Shown one piece after another: positions 1 to 6,069 of a stretch of 7,819 nt of DNA. The notes below the pieces were generated by a model. The model had not been told where the DNA came from. It was given only the letters and a program-made list of their open reading frames with translations, and ran no database searches. The DNA lies in NCBI GenBank assembly GCA_905234005.1, contig CAJOFW010000147.1, positions 1 through 7,819 of the forward strand, read 5' to 3'. A program made the position numbers and the translations under genes. Positions within the stretch are counted from its first letter, which is position 1, and the number at the start of each line of letters is the position of its first letter. Source of the DNA: an uncultured Oscillospiraceae bacterium. Its GTDB lineage: Bacteria > Bacillota > Clostridia > Oscillospirales > Oscillospiraceae.

Positions 1-915
1 GACCGCCACGCCAAAGGCCTCGCCGCCGATGTCGAGGATTGCCGCGCCGCCGGGGTCGAACGCGACCGTATCGAGCGGCGCGAACGAATCGACCCAGCCC
101 GCCGCGTCATCGGCGCGGACAATATAGATGTCCGCCGCCAGAAGGGCGCTGTCGCTGAACATCGCGTACGAAAACGGGTGCACCTGCACCATGCGCAGGC
201 CGTCCGGCAGCGCCGTCTCAAGCTCCACGGCGAGGGCGGTGTCCTCCACCGCGTACACGTCCGCGAACACGACGACCTTCCTGTCCGCCGGGGCGTCGGT
301 CACGAGCGTGAATATCCAGCTCCACAGCAGCACGGAGACGAGAAGCCACAGGACGTATTCGTGCAGCCGGGAGAATATGTTTTTAAGACCCCGCGCCTGA
401 CATTTGCCGTTCGGCGGTTCATGCTCGCCGTCCCGCCGTTCATCCGCGCCGCCCGGCGTCTCATACGCCGCGACATAGCCGTTCACGACGAGCAGTGTCA
501 CCGGCCCGTCAACGCCCTCCAGCAGCGCCGCCTTGCGGGCGTTCACCGTGACGCGCCGCGCCGCGCCGCCGTCCGTCACCGTGACGCGGCGGATGCGGAT
601 GCTGTTTTTGATGCGCAGTGTCTCCGGCGAGAGCGCGATCACCCCGGCGACCGTCTCGCGTTCGCCGGACAGCAGCATTTCCCCGTGCGTCAGCTCGTGT
701 TTTCCGTCCAGCACCGTAAACCGCAGGTGGTACAGGCAGAACCATCCCGCCGGCGTGAACACGGCGATTGCCGCCCGCTCCATTGCGGCTGCGTTTCCCG
801 TCGTCGTGAGAACGCACAGCGCGGCGCACACCGCGATCAGCGCTTCCGTCCAACGCCGGATTTTTCGTCCCAGCCGGTCAAGCTCGTCCCGGCTGTATAG
901 TTCGATGTGTCTCAT
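1..915 (-). CDS. Membrane protein of unknown function, 3' part cut by window edge
   Basis: An uninterrupted frame of 305 codons runs from ATG at 915 to the left window edge with no stop, so the C-terminus is missing. I do not recognise a named family. Seen: a charged N-terminus (MRHIELYSRDELDRLGRK), two hydrophobic segments at about residues 25-40 and 48-62, a soluble beta-rich stretch at about 65-152, a charged low-complexity linker (about 153-178), a strong third membrane segment at about 187-205 (YVLWLLVSVLLWSWIF), and then an apparently extracytoplasmic domain starting DRKVVVFADVYAVED. By analogy the outer part could be a sensor-like or substrate-binding-like domain, but that is a guess. 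The start is chosen because no other in-frame ATG precedes the first membrane segment. There is no Shine-Dalgarno upstream, and the promoter lies immediately before the ATG. The gene is divergent from the GH13 gene. Codon use is GC3-rich like its neighbours, which supports that it is real. Confidence 0.8.
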   Translation of the reverse strand, partial: MRHIELYSRDELDRLGRKIRRWTEALIAVCAALCVLTTTGNAAAMERAAIAVFTPAGWFCLYHLRFTVLDGKHELTHGEMLLSGERETVAGVIALSPETLRIKNSIRIRRVTVTDGGAARRVTVNARKAALLEGVDGPVTLLVVNGYVAAYETPGGADERRDGEHEPPNGKCQARGLKNIFSRLHEYVLWLLVSVLLWSWIFTLVTDAPADRKVVVFADVYAVEDTALAVELETALPDGLRMVQVHPFSYAMFSDSALLAADIYIVRADDAAGWVDSFAPLDTVAFDPGGAAILDIGGEAFGVAV

Positions 916-921
916 GTCACA

Positions 922-951
922 AGTATAACACAACGCGTCTCCGGCTGTAAA
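922..951 (-). promoter_or_regulatory. Promoter for the leftward membrane protein gene, predicted leaderless
   Basis: Read on the minus strand, TTTACA (951-946), an 18-nt spacer and TATACT (927-922) match sigma-A consensus at 5/6 in each box. The usual 6-7 nt from the -10 box to the start site puts transcription initiation at or next to the A of the ATG at 915. Confidence 0.6.
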
Positions 952-967
952 TCCCGATATGAAAAGA

Positions 968-996
968 TTGACATTTATCTCTCTGTTTGGTAAGAT
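968..996 (+). promoter_or_regulatory. Sigma-A-type promoter for the GH13 lipoprotein gene
   Basis: A perfect TTGACA at 968-973, a 17-nt spacer and TAAGAT at 991-996 (4/6). Expected initiation is near 1003, leaving a leader of about 24 nt to the chosen TTG start. The -35 boxes of this and the leftward promoter lie back to back, 16 bp apart. Confidence 0.65.
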
Positions 997-1010
997 TTGG
1001 GCAACAATGT

Positions 1011-1018
1011 GAAGGGGG
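1011..1018 (+). promoter_or_regulatory. Ribosome binding site that sets the GH13 start
   Basis: GAAGGGGG lies 8 nt before TTG 1027. The in-frame codons at 997, 1009 and 1018 lie upstream of, or inside, this site. The TTG at 997 also lies before the predicted transcription start, so TTG 1027 is the best start. Confidence 0.6.
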
Positions 1019-1026
1019 TGACGGGC

Positions 1027-2718
1027 TTGACGACGTTCAAACGCATCCTGACCGCGGCGCTGGCGGCGCTCATGCTGACCGCGTCCGGCTGCGGCGGGAG
1101 CGCGGAGCCGGGGACGGAGACAGAGGCGGAGCAGGAAACGGAGGCGGCTTCTGTGACCGTGTACGACAAAACCGGCGCATACGTCCTCGCCGCAAACGGC
1201 GAGGCGATCATCCCGTCCCCGGCGCTGTCCGCAGCCGGGGAGGACAACCGCCGCGTATTCTACGAGATTTTCGTCGGCTCGTTCTCCGATTCCGACGGCG
1301 ACGGCACGGGCGACCTGCGGGGCGTCATCAACCGGCTTGACTACTTAAACGACGGCGACCCGGCCAGCGGCCTCAGCCTCGGCGTGGAGGGGATATGGCT
1401 CACGCCCGTGTTTCTCTCGCCGTCATACCACAAGTACAACGTGACCGATTACTACGAGATCGACCCGCAGTTCGGCACGATGGACGATTTGAAGGAGCTG
1501 ATCGGGCTGTGTCACGAGCGGAATATCAAGCTGATTCTCGACCTGCCGATCAACCATACGGGCACGGAAAACGCGTGGTTCACCGCCTTCGCCGCCGCCC
1601 GCCGCAGCGGCGACGAGAGCGACCCGTATTATGATTTCTACACCTGCTTCCCGGCCGGTGAGGAGCCGGCGGGGCGGACGTTCGCGGCCATCGAGGGCAC
1701 GGACGAGGTGTACGAGTGCAACTTCTCCGAAAGCATGCCGGAGCTGAACTACGACAACGACGCCGTCAGGCGGGCGGCGCTGGATGTGGCGAAATACTAC
1801 CTTGACCTCGGCGTCGACGGCTTCCGGTTCGACGCGGCGAAGTACATCTACTTCGGCGACAACGAAAAGAGCGCCGGTTTCTGGCAGTGGTATGTGGACG
1901 AGCTGCGGGCCATCCGGCCGGACGTGTACACGGTCGCGGAGGTGTGGGATTCGGACGGCGTGACGGACGTCTATTTCCCGGCGGTCAACTGCTTCGACTT
2001 CACGACCTCGCAGGTCAGCGGCCTGATCGCCGAGACGGCGAAGTACGGCAACGTCAACGCCTTCACCGCGTATGTGGGCAGATACATACAGAATATAGAA
2101 GCGCTGCGGTCGGACGCGTTCCCGACGCTGTTCATCACAAACCACGATCAGGATCGGGCGGCGGGCTTTCTCACGGTTGCGAGCGGGCAGATGAACATGG
2201 CGGCGAACCTGTATATCCTCTCGCCCGGCTCGCCGTTCATCTACTACGGCGAGGAGCTGGGCATACGCGGCTCACGCGGCGCGGCGAACACCGACGCGAA
2301 CCGCCGCCTTGCGATGCTCTGGGGCGACGGGGACACGGTCGCCGATCCCGAGGGCGCGACGTATGACCCCGCAAACCAGATCGGGACGACCGCCGCCGAC
2401 CAGATCGCGGACGGCGGCAGTCTGTACAGCTATTATAAGCGGCTTATCGCCATCCGCGCCGCAAACCCGGAGATCGCAAGGGGCGATTATGAGGCGCTGG
2501 CCTTTGCCGATACGAAGCTCGGCGGATTCATCGCCACGGCGGACGGCGTGTCGGTGTGCGTGCTGCACAACACGACCCAGCGAGACATCACGGTCGATCT
2601 CGCCGACGTCACGGACATGACCTTCTCATCGGTCGCCGCGTCCATCGGCGCGGGGGCGGCGGCGCTGGACGGCACGACCGTCACCCTCGGCGCGCAGACA
2701 AGCGCCGTGCTCCGGTGA
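1027..2718 (+). CDS. Secreted GH13 alpha-amylase-family lipoprotein
   Basis: Glycoside hydrolase family 13 enzyme, predicted to cleave alpha-glucosidic bonds in starch or maltodextrin while tethered outside the membrane. With start TTG 1027 the protein has 563 residues. Residues 1-22 are a lipoprotein signal (FKR, then a hydrophobic run, then TASGC with Cys22 as the likely lipidated residue). A short Glu/Thr-rich linker follows. The (beta/alpha)8 barrel begins near residue 77 (VFYEIFVGSFSDSDGDGTGD). All GH13 motifs are present: region I DLPINH (172-177), region II GFRFDAAKY with nucleophile Asp269 and Arg267, region III AEVWD with acid/base Glu305, and region IV TNHD with Asp374. MPELN at 237-241 resembles the region V motif of the neopullulanase/oligo-1,6-glucosidase and intermediary amylase groups, so exact bond specificity is uncertain. 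A C-terminal beta domain ends the protein. It appears intact and active. An acylphosphatase gene follows after 68 nt without a visible terminator, so the two may be cotranscribed. Confidence 0.93.
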   Translation: MTTFKRILTAALAALMLTASGCGGSAEPGTETEAEQETEAASVTVYDKTGAYVLAANGEAIIPSPALSAAGEDNRRVFYEIFVGSFSDSDGDGTGDLRGVINRLDYLNDGDPASGLSLGVEGIWLTPVFLSPSYHKYNVTDYYEIDPQFGTMDDLKELIGLCHERNIKLILDLPINHTGTENAWFTAFAAARRSGDESDPYYDFYTCFPAGEEPAGRTFAAIEGTDEVYECNFSESMPELNYDNDAVRRAALDVAKYYLDLGVDGFRFDAAKYIYFGDNEKSAGFWQWYVDELRAIRPDVYTVAEVWDSDGVTDVYFPAVNCFDFTTSQVSGLIAETAKYGNVNAFTAYVGRYIQNIEALRSDAFPTLFITNHDQDRAAGFLTVASGQMNMAANLYILSPGSPFIYYGEELGIRGSRGAANTDANRRLAMLWGDGDTVADPEGATYDPANQIGTTAADQIADGGSLYSYYKRLIAIRAANPEIARGDYEALAFADTKLGGFIATADGVSVCVLHNTTQRDITVDLADVTDMTFSSVAASIGAGAAALDGTTVTLGAQTSAVLR

Positions 2719-2786
2719 ACGATACGCGAAGGAGAAGACGCGGCGGACGGCTGTCCGTTCGGTCATGACAGGGGGGAGGGAGCTTC

Positions 2787-3053
2787 ATGCTGCGGCGGCA
2801 CATCGTATTCACCGGCCGGGTGCAGGGCGTCGGCTTCCGGTACCGGGCGCGCCACGCCGCGCAGATGTACGGCTGCACCGGCTGGGTTCGGAACGAGTGG
2901 GACGGCTCCGTCACCATGGAGATACAGGGCGCGGAGGCGGACATCGACCGCGTCATCCTCGCCATCGAACGCGGCGCATACGTCAGAATCGAGAACATGG
3001 CCGTGACCGCGATGCCCGTGGACGCGGCGGAGACCGGGTTTTGGACGATGTAG
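2787..3053 (+). CDS. acyP: Acylphosphatase
   Basis: Small cytosolic enzyme hydrolysing acyl phosphates such as acetyl phosphate or 1,3-bisphosphoglycerate (EC 3.6.1.7). The 88 residues match the family's usual 90-100. The N-terminal motif GRVQGVGFRYR (10-20) forms the phosphate loop with catalytic Arg18. GWVRN (32-36) supplies catalytic Asn36. The 18-residue spacing between them equals that of Arg23/Asn41 in human acylphosphatase. The usual later positions are also kept (G-x-V-x-M-E-I-Q-G). A strong purine-rich site (GGGGGGAGGG, 2771-2780) lies 6 nt before ATG 2787. It ends with TAG, which matters for judging the in-frame TAG further along. It probably shares the mRNA of the preceding GH13 gene; I see no functional link between them. 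Confidence 0.95.
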   Translation: MLRRHIVFTGRVQGVGFRYRARHAAQMYGCTGWVRNEWDGSVTMEIQGAEADIDRVILAIERGAYVRIENMAVTAMPVDAAETGFWTM

Positions 3054-3076
3054 GCGCGTCGCGTCGAGGTGTGTAA

Positions 3077-3131
3077 TTTCATCGTACTTTCATCAAGGCT
3101 TCATGATACTTTCATGTCATGTGGGTAAGCT
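3077..3131 (+). promoter_or_regulatory. Four 11-bp-phased TTTCAT repeats and -10 region: likely response-regulator operator/promoter
   Basis: TTTCAT occurs at 3077, 3088 and 3110, with CTTCAT at 3099. The four copies start exactly 11 bp apart, so all face the same side of the helix. Direct repeats of this size and period are typical sites for OmpR/PhoB-family response regulators (the E. coli pho box uses CTGTCAT units with the same period). A poor -10 candidate, TAAGCT (3126-3131), begins 11 bases after the last unit and no good -35 is present. That fits an activator-dependent promoter for the PepSY gene. The cognate regulator is not in the window. Confidence 0.65.
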
Positions 3132-3162
3132 GTAACCATCAACAAACAAGGAGGCTGACCCC

Positions 3163-3690
3163 ATGAAGAAAATCATCGCCCTGCTGCTCGCGCTCTGCGC
3201 GCTTGCCGCCCTGACAGTATCCGCCTTCGCGTCCGCCTCGTCCGAGCCGGCGACAGCCGAGACGGTCGAGACCGCCGCCGCGGAGGAGACGCAGACCGCT
3301 ATCGCCGCCGCCCTGTCCGAGGACGAGGCCGTCGCCGCCGCGCTGAAGGACGCGGGCGAGAACGAGGCCGACGTCACGGTCACGAAGTGCAGGCTCTCGG
3401 AGAAAACCACCGAGGCCGGCGAGACGGTCGCGGTGTACACGATCAAATTCGAGACCGGGACGACGGAATATAAATACCGCATCGACGGCAGCACCGGCGC
3501 GATCATCTACAAGAGCGTCGAATTCGAGAACCCCGACTACGCCTTCACGAGCCGCAGCCGCAGCGCTTCCGAGACGGACGAGAACAGCAGGTCCGCCGCC
3601 GCATCCGGCCGCGGCAGCCGCAGCGGTCACAAGTCCGCCTCCACGGAGCCGGACGGGGCCGACGTCCTGACGGACGCCGCCGCGCTGTAA
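3163..3690 (+). CDS. Secreted PepSY-domain protein
   Basis: Predicted exported protein of 175 residues. A Sec signal covers about residues 1-23 (MKKIIALLLALCALAALTVSAFA, cleavage after an A-x-A site at 21-23 or 23-25). After an Ala/Glu/Thr linker a single PepSY-type domain spans about 51-118: a helix (SEDEAVAAALKDAG), then beta strands ending in YKYRIDGSTGAIIYKSVEFE. PepSY domains are thought to inhibit or bind peptidases or to act in the cell envelope; the partner here is unknown. The final ~50 residues are Ser/Arg/Ala-rich, low complexity and not part of the domain. AAGGAGG at 3148-3154 lies 8 nt before the ATG, so the start is firm. The phased TTTCAT operator upstream suggests control by a two-component system. 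A hairpin follows the stop. Confidence 0.85.
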   Translation: MKKIIALLLALCALAALTVSAFASASSEPATAETVETAAAEETQTAIAAALSEDEAVAAALKDAGENEADVTVTKCRLSEKTTEAGETVAVYTIKFETGTTEYKYRIDGSTGAIIYKSVEFENPDYAFTSRSRSASETDENSRSAAASGRGSRSGHKSASTEPDGADVLTDAAAL

Positions 3691-3709
3691 TCCGATCCTG
3701 TAAGCAAAA

Positions 3710-3741
3710 GCTCCGGACGGGGGATAATCCCCGTTCGGAGC
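3710..3741 (+). terminator. Stem-loop after the PepSY gene, possible weak terminator
   Basis: Arms 3710-3722 and 3729-3741 pair over 13 bp with one G-T wobble around the loop GATAAT. No T-run follows directly; the nearest is TTTTT at 3761-3765, inside a second small stem (CGGCGA 3748-3753 with TCGCCG 3765-3770). It may act as an imperfect terminator or an mRNA-stabilising 3' end. Confidence 0.45.
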
Positions 3742-3776
3742 ATCGCACGGCGATAAACCCTTTTTCGCCGGAAACA

Positions 3777-3782
3777 TATAAT
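3777..3782 (+). promoter_or_regulatory. -10 box before the hydrolase lipoprotein gene
   Basis: A perfect TATAAT in an AT-rich patch, 32 nt before ATG 3809. The hexamer 17 nt upstream (TAAACC) is a poor -35, so the promoter may be weak or activator-assisted. Confidence 0.4.
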
Positions 3783-3808
3783 TACACAACGCACATGGAG
3801 GAACCAAA

Positions 3809-4075
3809 ATGAAAAAGCTGTTGGCCCTGATGCTTGCTCTGAGCATGCTTCTCGCCCTGTGCGCCTGCGCCGCGACCGGCGCGGGCGATACACCCGCGGA
3901 GGAAACGGCGGAGACCGCCGAAGCCGCCGAAGAACCGGCTGTCGAAGACACCGAAGCTGCTGAAGAACAGGCCGCTGAAGCCGCCGAAGCCGCTGACGAG
4001 ACCGTGACCGAAGCCGCTGATGAAGCTGAAGCCTCTGACGAGGCCGAAGCCGCTGACGAAGCTGGGGCGTCGTAG
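3809..4075 (+). CDS. Lipoprotein signal and Glu/Ala-rich linker, N-terminal part of a TAG-interrupted hydrolase gene
   Basis: This 88-residue piece starts at ATG 3809 with GGAGG at 3797-3801 and encodes a lipoprotein signal (MKKLLALMLALSMLLALCAC, likely lipidated Cys20). A disordered stretch made almost wholly of Glu, Ala, Asp and Thr follows. It has no catalytic domain and ends at TAG 4073-4075. The next 11 codons and the whole downstream hydrolase domain lie in the same frame without another stop. I therefore read it as the export signal and linker of that hydrolase, separated by one nonsense codon (one base from GAG). Glu codons here are mainly GAA (15 of 19), whereas the domain beyond the stop uses nearly only GAG, so the linker has a different or repeat-expanded origin. 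If the stop is real and fully efficient, the product is a useless short lipopeptide. Confidence 0.6.
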   Translation: MKKLLALMLALSMLLALCACAATGAGDTPAEETAETAEAAEEPAVEDTEAAEEQAAEAAEAADETVTEAADEAEASDEAEAADEAGAS

Positions 4076-4108
4076 GAGGCGTCCGGCGAGGCGTCGGGCG
4101 GGCGCGGT

Positions 4109-4978
4109 ATGTCCGGCGGCATGACCGGCGGCGGCACGGACAAAAGCGGCGACGAGGCGCTGCAAGCCATGATCGCGGAGGTCGCGCCGCTGTTTACCGT
4201 GGACGAGTACACGGACGACGAGACCGGTCTGACGCTTGCGTACAACGTCTGTCTGCCCGAGGGCTGGGACGGCTCCGAGAGCCTGCCCATGGTCGTGTTC
4301 ATCCCGGATTCGAGCGTCGTCGGAGCGGGCGCCGAGGCGGTGCTGACGCAGGGCTGGGGCGCGCTCATCTGGGCGACGGAGGCCGAGCAGGCGAAGCATC
4401 CGTGCATTGTGATTGCGCCGGTGTTCACCGAGGTCATTCTGGACGATCACAGCGGCTACGTCACGACCGACTGGGTGTATCTCGTGCCCCGGATGGTCGA
4501 GACGCTGGCGGAGCGCTACAACGCCGACGCCGACCGCATCTACGCGACGGGCCAGTCGATGGGCTGCATGACGATGCTCATCAACGCCGCCGCCAATCCC
4601 GATCTTTTCGCGGCGGAGCTGTTTGTCGACGGCCAGTGGGACGTCGCCGAGCTGACCGGTCTCGAGAGCCAGACGTTCTTCTACATCGCCGCCGGCGGCG
4701 ACGACAAGGCGGTCGGCGGGCAGGACGACGTGCGCGCCATGCTGGACGCGGACGGCGTGCCCTACAGCTTCGCGGACGGCTGGGACGCCCAGGCGGACGC
4801 GGACGAGCTGACCGCCCTCGTCGAGGCGGAGCTTGAAGAGGGCAACAGCATAAACTTCATCCGCTGGGAGACCGGCACGGTGCTAAACGGCGGCGGCGGG
4901 ATGGAGCACATGGCGTCCTTCGATTACGCCTACAGGCTGGAGGCCGTTCGCGACTGGCTGTTCGAGCAGAGCAGATAA
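4109..4978 (+). CDS. Alpha/beta-hydrolase (esterase/peptidase-like) domain, C-terminal part of a TAG-interrupted gene
   Basis: Alpha/beta-hydrolase resembling secreted 'predicted peptidase' (COG4099-like) and feruloyl-esterase/PHB-depolymerase-type enzymes; the substrate is not predictable. Counting from ATG 4109 (289 residues), strand motifs such as LPMVVFIPDSS (59-69) and CIVIAPVF (99-106) lead to the nucleophile elbow GQSMG with Ser150. Asp198/Asp199 in AAGGDDKAV is the likely acid region, and His267 in MEHMASFDYAY the likely catalytic histidine, so the triad looks complete. The frame continues upstream through 11 codons to TAG 4073, and beyond it to a lipoprotein signal at 3809. A start at 4109 has only a weak purine-rich site and would give a cytosolic protein without a signal. 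The natural product is more likely a 389-residue lipoprotein. Whether the TAG is a sequencing error, a young nonsense mutation or a readthrough codon cannot be told here. Confidence 0.75.
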   Translation: MSGGMTGGGTDKSGDEALQAMIAEVAPLFTVDEYTDDETGLTLAYNVCLPEGWDGSESLPMVVFIPDSSVVGAGAEAVLTQGWGALIWATEAEQAKHPCIVIAPVFTEVILDDHSGYVTTDWVYLVPRMVETLAERYNADADRIYATGQSMGCMTMLINAAANPDLFAAELFVDGQWDVAELTGLESQTFFYIAAGGDDKAVGGQDDVRAMLDADGVPYSFADGWDAQADADELTALVEAELEEGNSINFIRWETGTVLNGGGGMEHMASFDYAYRLEAVRDWLFEQSR

Positions 4979-4995
4979 ATCACACGTCCGTATGA

Positions 4996-5055
4996 CGTAT
5001 ACGCGTCACCGCAGCGGAGAGCTATCGCCGCCGTGGTGACGCCGCGTCGTATACG
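4996..5055. repeat. Large imperfect inverted repeat after the hydrolase gene
   Basis: CGTATACG (4996-5003) and CGTCACC (5004-5010) pair with CGTATACG (5048-5055) and GGTGACG (5035-5041), leaving a 6-nt bulge at 5042-5047. The inner part extends through G-C pairs (5014-5017 with 5028-5031) to a loop of about 10 nt. CGTATACG is itself a palindrome. No T-run follows on either strand, so this is not a standard intrinsic terminator. It could end or protect the upstream mRNA, or bind a dimeric protein. Confidence 0.5.
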
Positions 5056-5149
5056 CCGAGATCTTTGCACTCGCTTTGAAAAGACAGCGCTTCCGGGGCT
5101 TTGCGCCCGGTAACGACACAAAGTGTTTCATTGGAGAACAGTACGTAAT

Positions 5150-5848
5150 ATGAAGTATGATTTCTACGTCCGCAGCCGGGAGGATCTGGTCGAGGCGATC
5201 CGGGTCTACGGCATCGTCCCGTATTTCTCGAACATCGTCCCCGGCTTTTCGCTCGAGGAGCATTGCGACCCACGCGTCCTCTGGTCGGACACCGGCGACG
5301 ACGCATGGGCCTGGAAAGGCCCGGTCATACGTGCGGCGCACTGCGCCTACGGCAAGCTTATTCTCCGCAAGGCGGCATATGTCAGCGAGGAGGTATACCT
5401 CGATCTGGCGAACCTCCGCCGGGACGGGTACGACTTCGACGCCCGGTACGAGGACGGCCTCGCAAGGCACGACGACAAGGCGCTGTATGACCTCATAGAC
5501 GCGAACGCCCCGGTACTCTCCACAGAGCTGCGGCGCTCCGGCGGGTACGCGTACAGGGGCCGGTACCGGACGGTCGAGGGGAGGAAGGGGTTCGAGCCGT
5601 CCGTCACCCGGCTGCAGGCGCAGTGCTACGTCCTCGTCAGCGATTTCGTCTACCCGCCGGACAAATACGGCCGGCCGACCGGCTGGGGCGTCGCTATGTA
5701 CAACACGCCGGAAAAATGGTTCGGCGAGCGCTTTACCGAACGCGTTTACACGAAAACGCCGGAGGAATCCCGTGAACGGCTGACGGAGCTTCTGCGCGGC
5801 TGCTTTCCGTCAGAGGATGAGAAGACCCTGCAGCGGCTCCTGCGGTGA
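5150..5848 (+). CDS. AlkZ-related protein (hypothetical)
   Basis: A 232-residue soluble protein that I match from memory to the 'AlkZ-related protein' group common in Clostridia. Characteristic stretches are GFSLEEHCDP (32-41), WKGPVIR (55-61), CAYGK (65-69), NLRRDGYDFDARYEDGLA (88-105), TRLQAQCYVLVSDFVY (153-168), YGRPTGWGVA (173-182) and a C-terminal helix. AlkZ proteins are DNA glycosylases removing bulky or cross-linked alkylated bases, but this group is only distantly related and its activity is untested, so a DNA-repair role is inference. No signal peptide or membrane segment is present. ATG 5150 is chosen because GGAG at 5133-5136 precedes it and homologous sequence begins around YDFYVRSREDL; a GTG at 5123 would add nine residues but lacks a ribosome site. 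It appears monocistronic, lying behind a structured intergenic region with no clear promoter. Confidence 0.75.
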   Translation: MKYDFYVRSREDLVEAIRVYGIVPYFSNIVPGFSLEEHCDPRVLWSDTGDDAWAWKGPVIRAAHCAYGKLILRKAAYVSEEVYLDLANLRRDGYDFDARYEDGLARHDDKALYDLIDANAPVLSTELRRSGGYAYRGRYRTVEGRKGFEPSVTRLQAQCYVLVSDFVYPPDKYGRPTGWGVAMYNTPEKWFGERFTERVYTKTPEESRERLTELLRGCFPSEDEKTLQRLLR

Positions 5849-5901
5849 AACAAGCGGCTCCCCTGAAGCCCGCAGACGCAGAAGCCGATGGCAAAAAACG
5901 G

Positions 5902-5930
5902 TTGACGGGCGGCGGAGGATGATGTATAAT
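5902..5930 (+). promoter_or_regulatory. Strong sigma-A promoter of the ECF S-component leader
   Basis: TTGACG (5902-5907), a 17-nt spacer and a perfect TATAAT (5925-5930) give the best promoter in the window. Initiation is expected near 5937, about 214 nt before the downstream ATG. Confidence 0.8.
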
Positions 5931-5936
5931 ACACTT

Positions 5937-6062
5937 AACAATCAGCACGAAGCTGAACCCGGCGCCAAGCGCCATCCATCCCACGGCACCGCGATTGAGC
6001 GCCATTCATCTGTGTACTGCGAAGGTATGCGATTCCCCCAAGGGGAACGGCATGCCTTTTTT
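5937..6062 (+). ncRNA. Candidate cis-regulatory leader or small RNA, class unknown
   Basis: From the predicted start near 5937 to the terminator T-run, a transcript of about 125 nt has several hairpins: CAGC-ACGAA-GCTG (5943-5955), and GGCGC (5961-5965) with GCGCC (5969-5973). A near-repeat of GCGCCATCCATC (5969-5980) occurs as GCGCCATTCATC (5999-6010), so GGCGC has two mutually exclusive partners. The leader ends in an intrinsic terminator well before the coding start. That layout fits an attenuator or riboswitch controlling the ECF S-component, or a separate small RNA. I could not match it by eye to TPP, FMN, cobalamin, THF, preQ1, T-box or SRP RNA signatures. Confidence 0.4.
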
Positions 6063-6069
6063 GTTTTTT
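6023..6069 (+). terminator. Intrinsic terminator inside the ECF S-component leader
   Basis: Arms 6023-6038 and 6042-6057 pair over 16 positions (two mismatches, one G-T wobble) around a CAA loop. T-runs follow at 6057-6062 and 6064-6069. It lies about 80-90 nt before the ATG at 6151, so by default it would stop the upstream transcript before the gene. Confidence 0.85.

Noticed and set aside
178..900. Plus-strand open frame of 240 codons
   Set aside because: Arg/His/Pro-rich shadow opposite the minus-strand membrane protein, which has clear membrane segments and natural composition; no ribosome site.
3077..3115. Short direct repeats as a CRISPR-like array
   Set aside because: Units are 6 bp with 5-bp spacers, far below CRISPR sizes; the period and position fit an operator.
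4073..4075. Genome-wide reassignment of TAG to an amino acid
   Set aside because: The acylphosphatase gene ends at TAG (3051-3053) at the expected family length, and the sequence after it is not protein-like.
3139..4437. Minus-strand open frame of 432 codons
   Set aside because: It spans two genes with firm signal peptides on the plus strand, is Ala/Ser low-complexity, and shows no family motif. It is the antisense of the Glu/Ala-rich and hydrolase sequences.
5985..5993. GGCACCGCG resembling the T-box antiterminator motif
   Set aside because: The surrounding T-box sequence (AGGGTGG) and the long Stem I with specifier loop are absent; only about 50 nt lie between it and the transcription start.
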